From assembly GCA_050010115.1 (NCBI GenBank), contig JBEKLQ010000096.1, positions 1 through 31,650 of the forward strand: a stretch of 31,650 nt of DNA, written 5' to 3'. Position 1 is the first letter of the stretch. The number at the start of each line of letters is the position of its first letter. The DNA comes from JAKACA01 sp050010115 (lineage in GTDB: Bacteria > Actinomycetota > Acidimicrobiia > Acidimicrobiales > Bog-793). The position numbers and the translations under genes were made by a program. The notes below the pieces were generated by a model. It was not told the origin of the DNA. It worked only from the letters and a program-made list of their open reading frames with translations, and searched no databases. This document shows, one piece after another, positions 30,790 to 31,650 of the stretch.

Positions 30790-31650
30790 ATGCGCTATCG
30801 GACGCTCGGAAGCACCGGAATCCAGGTCAGCCCTTACTGTCTCGGGGCCATGATGTTCGGGGGCTGGGCCAACGCCGACCAGGACGACTGCGTGCGGATC
30901 ATCCATCGGGCGCTCGACGCCGGCATCAACTTCGTGGACACCGCCGACGTGTACTCACGAGGCGACTCCGAGGAGATCGTCGGCAAGGCGCTCAAGGGAC
31001 GGCGGGACTCGGTCGTGCTCGCCACGAAGGTCCACGGCCAGATGAACGACGACCCGAATGACCCCAACCAGCAGGGCAACTCGCGCCGCTGGATCATCCA
31101 CGAGGTGGAGCAGTCGCTCCGGCGCCTCGGCACGGACCACCTCGACCTCTATCAGATCCATCGGCCGGATCCCCGTACCGACATCTCCGAGACGCTGTCG
31201 GCTCTGACCGACCTCGTCCACGCCGGCAAGGTGCGCGCCATCGGATCCTCGACGTTCCCGGCCGATCTCATCGTCGAGGCGCAGTGGGCGTCCGAACGCT
31301 GGGGTTACGAGCGCTTCCGCTGCGAGCAGCCCCCGTACTCGCTGTTCACCCGCAGCATCGAGGCTGGTGTGCTGCCCGCCTGCGAGCGCTACGGCATGGG
31401 TGTGATCGCATGGAGCCCACTCGGCGGTGGTTGGCTGACCGGTCGCTACCGGCGGGGCAAGGAGATCGACATGACGACCGGGCGTGCGTCGCGGATACCG
31501 GCTCGTTTCGACCTCTCGCGTCCGGAGAACCAGGCCAAGCTCGATCGTATCGAGGACCTGGAAGCCGTCGCGGCGGAAGCGGGTGTGTCGCTGACCCACA
31601 TGGCTATCGCGTTCGTGATCGCCCACCCGGCATTGACCTCGGCGATCATC
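30790..31650 (+). CDS. Aldo/keto reductase, 3' end beyond the window
   Basis: This open frame of 287 codons runs off the right edge without a stop. It starts MRYRTLGSTGIQVSPYCLGA, the usual AKR N-terminal strand. Catalytic tetrad residues are visible: Asp and Tyr in VDTADVYSRGDSEE, Lys in VLATKVHG, and His in LYQIHRPDP. Later NADPH-fold segments include RAIGSSTFPADLI and GVIAWSPLGGGWLTGRY. Such TIM-barrel enzymes reduce aldehydes or ketones with NADPH; the substrate is not evident. The SD AAGGTGG (30778-30784) lies 5 nt before the ATG at 30790; an in-frame GTG at 30781 is less likely. It is 26 nt downstream of the propeller gene. Confidence 0.93.
   Translation, partial: MRYRTLGSTGIQVSPYCLGAMMFGGWANADQDDCVRIIHRALDAGINFVDTADVYSRGDSEEIVGKALKGRRDSVVLATKVHGQMNDDPNDPNQQGNSRRWIIHEVEQSLRRLGTDHLDLYQIHRPDPRTDISETLSALTDLVHAGKVRAIGSSTFPADLIVEAQWASERWGYERFRCEQPPYSLFTRSIEAGVLPACERYGMGVIAWSPLGGGWLTGRYRRGKEIDMTTGRASRIPARFDLSRPENQAKLDRIEDLEAVAAEAGVSLTHMAIAFVIAHPALTSAII

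Noticed and set aside
1..31650. CRISPR arrays, rRNA genes, prophage or toxin-antitoxin modules
   Set aside because: No regularly spaced repeats with spacers, no rRNA sequence and no phage or toxin-antitoxin proteins were seen on either strand.

Overview
The window is GC-rich chromosomal DNA from an actinobacterium (Actinomycetota), probably an environmental lineage near Acidimicrobiia. The phylum is supported by two tiny ribosomal-protein genes, bS22 (3093-3194) and bL37 (8764-8847), by a rsmI-metG-tatD-rsmA-ispE cluster like the mycobacterial one but without rpfB, and by many apparently leaderless genes with a TANNNT box 6-10 nt before the start codon. The class assignment is only an inference.

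Layout. 1-161: start of an exported protein on the minus strand, running off the left edge, with three 20-nt repeats in its upstream region. 590-1921: a decayed IS630-family insertion whose transposase carries a small frame-breaking deletion. It lies against the 3' side of tRNA-Gln(TTG) (1946-2018, minus). 2153-3194: a stand-alone Clp N-domain/zinc-ribbon protein and bS22, divergently placed. 3244-8715 (minus): a tight six-gene operon DUF192-rsmI-metG-tatD-rsmA-ispE (rRNA modification, Met-tRNA charging, TatD hydrolase, isoprenoid synthesis). 8764-15528: bL37, a GDPD-like phosphodiesterase, an unknown protein, a PfkB sugar/adenosine kinase, an M1 aminopeptidase, a GDT1-type cation transporter and a methyltransferase. 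15754-19024: two overlapping paralogous phospholipase C/acid-phosphatase-type lipoproteins.

19123-24988 (minus) holds two groups read in the same direction. The first in transcription order is a soluble PRC/MgtE_N/CBS protein followed by an Nramp-like transporter with an altered metal site. The second is a glycosyltransferase 4 - methyltransferase - alpha/alpha-toroid triad with overlapping genes. The MgtE_N gene has a long upstream region containing three copies of GGYTGA(G)TCACC and several hairpins. 25430-28300: a class III aminotransferase and a divergent acyl-CoA dehydrogenase containing a seven-copy GAGGGC repeat. 28475-30763: a secreted, Cys-rich protein with about 14 repeats, predicted to be a beta-propeller. 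30790-31650: an aldo/keto reductase, truncated by the right edge.

The strongest leads are: (1) the split MgtE-regulatory-module plus Nramp-like transporter pair and its repeated leader elements, suggesting a regulated Mg2+ (or other hard-cation) uptake system; (2) the GT4-methyltransferase-toroid triad; (3) exact short tandem duplications that include the stop codon in three different genes; (4) the shared leaderless promoter spacing of bS22, bL37 and other genes; (5) the 14-repeat Cys-pair propeller protein.
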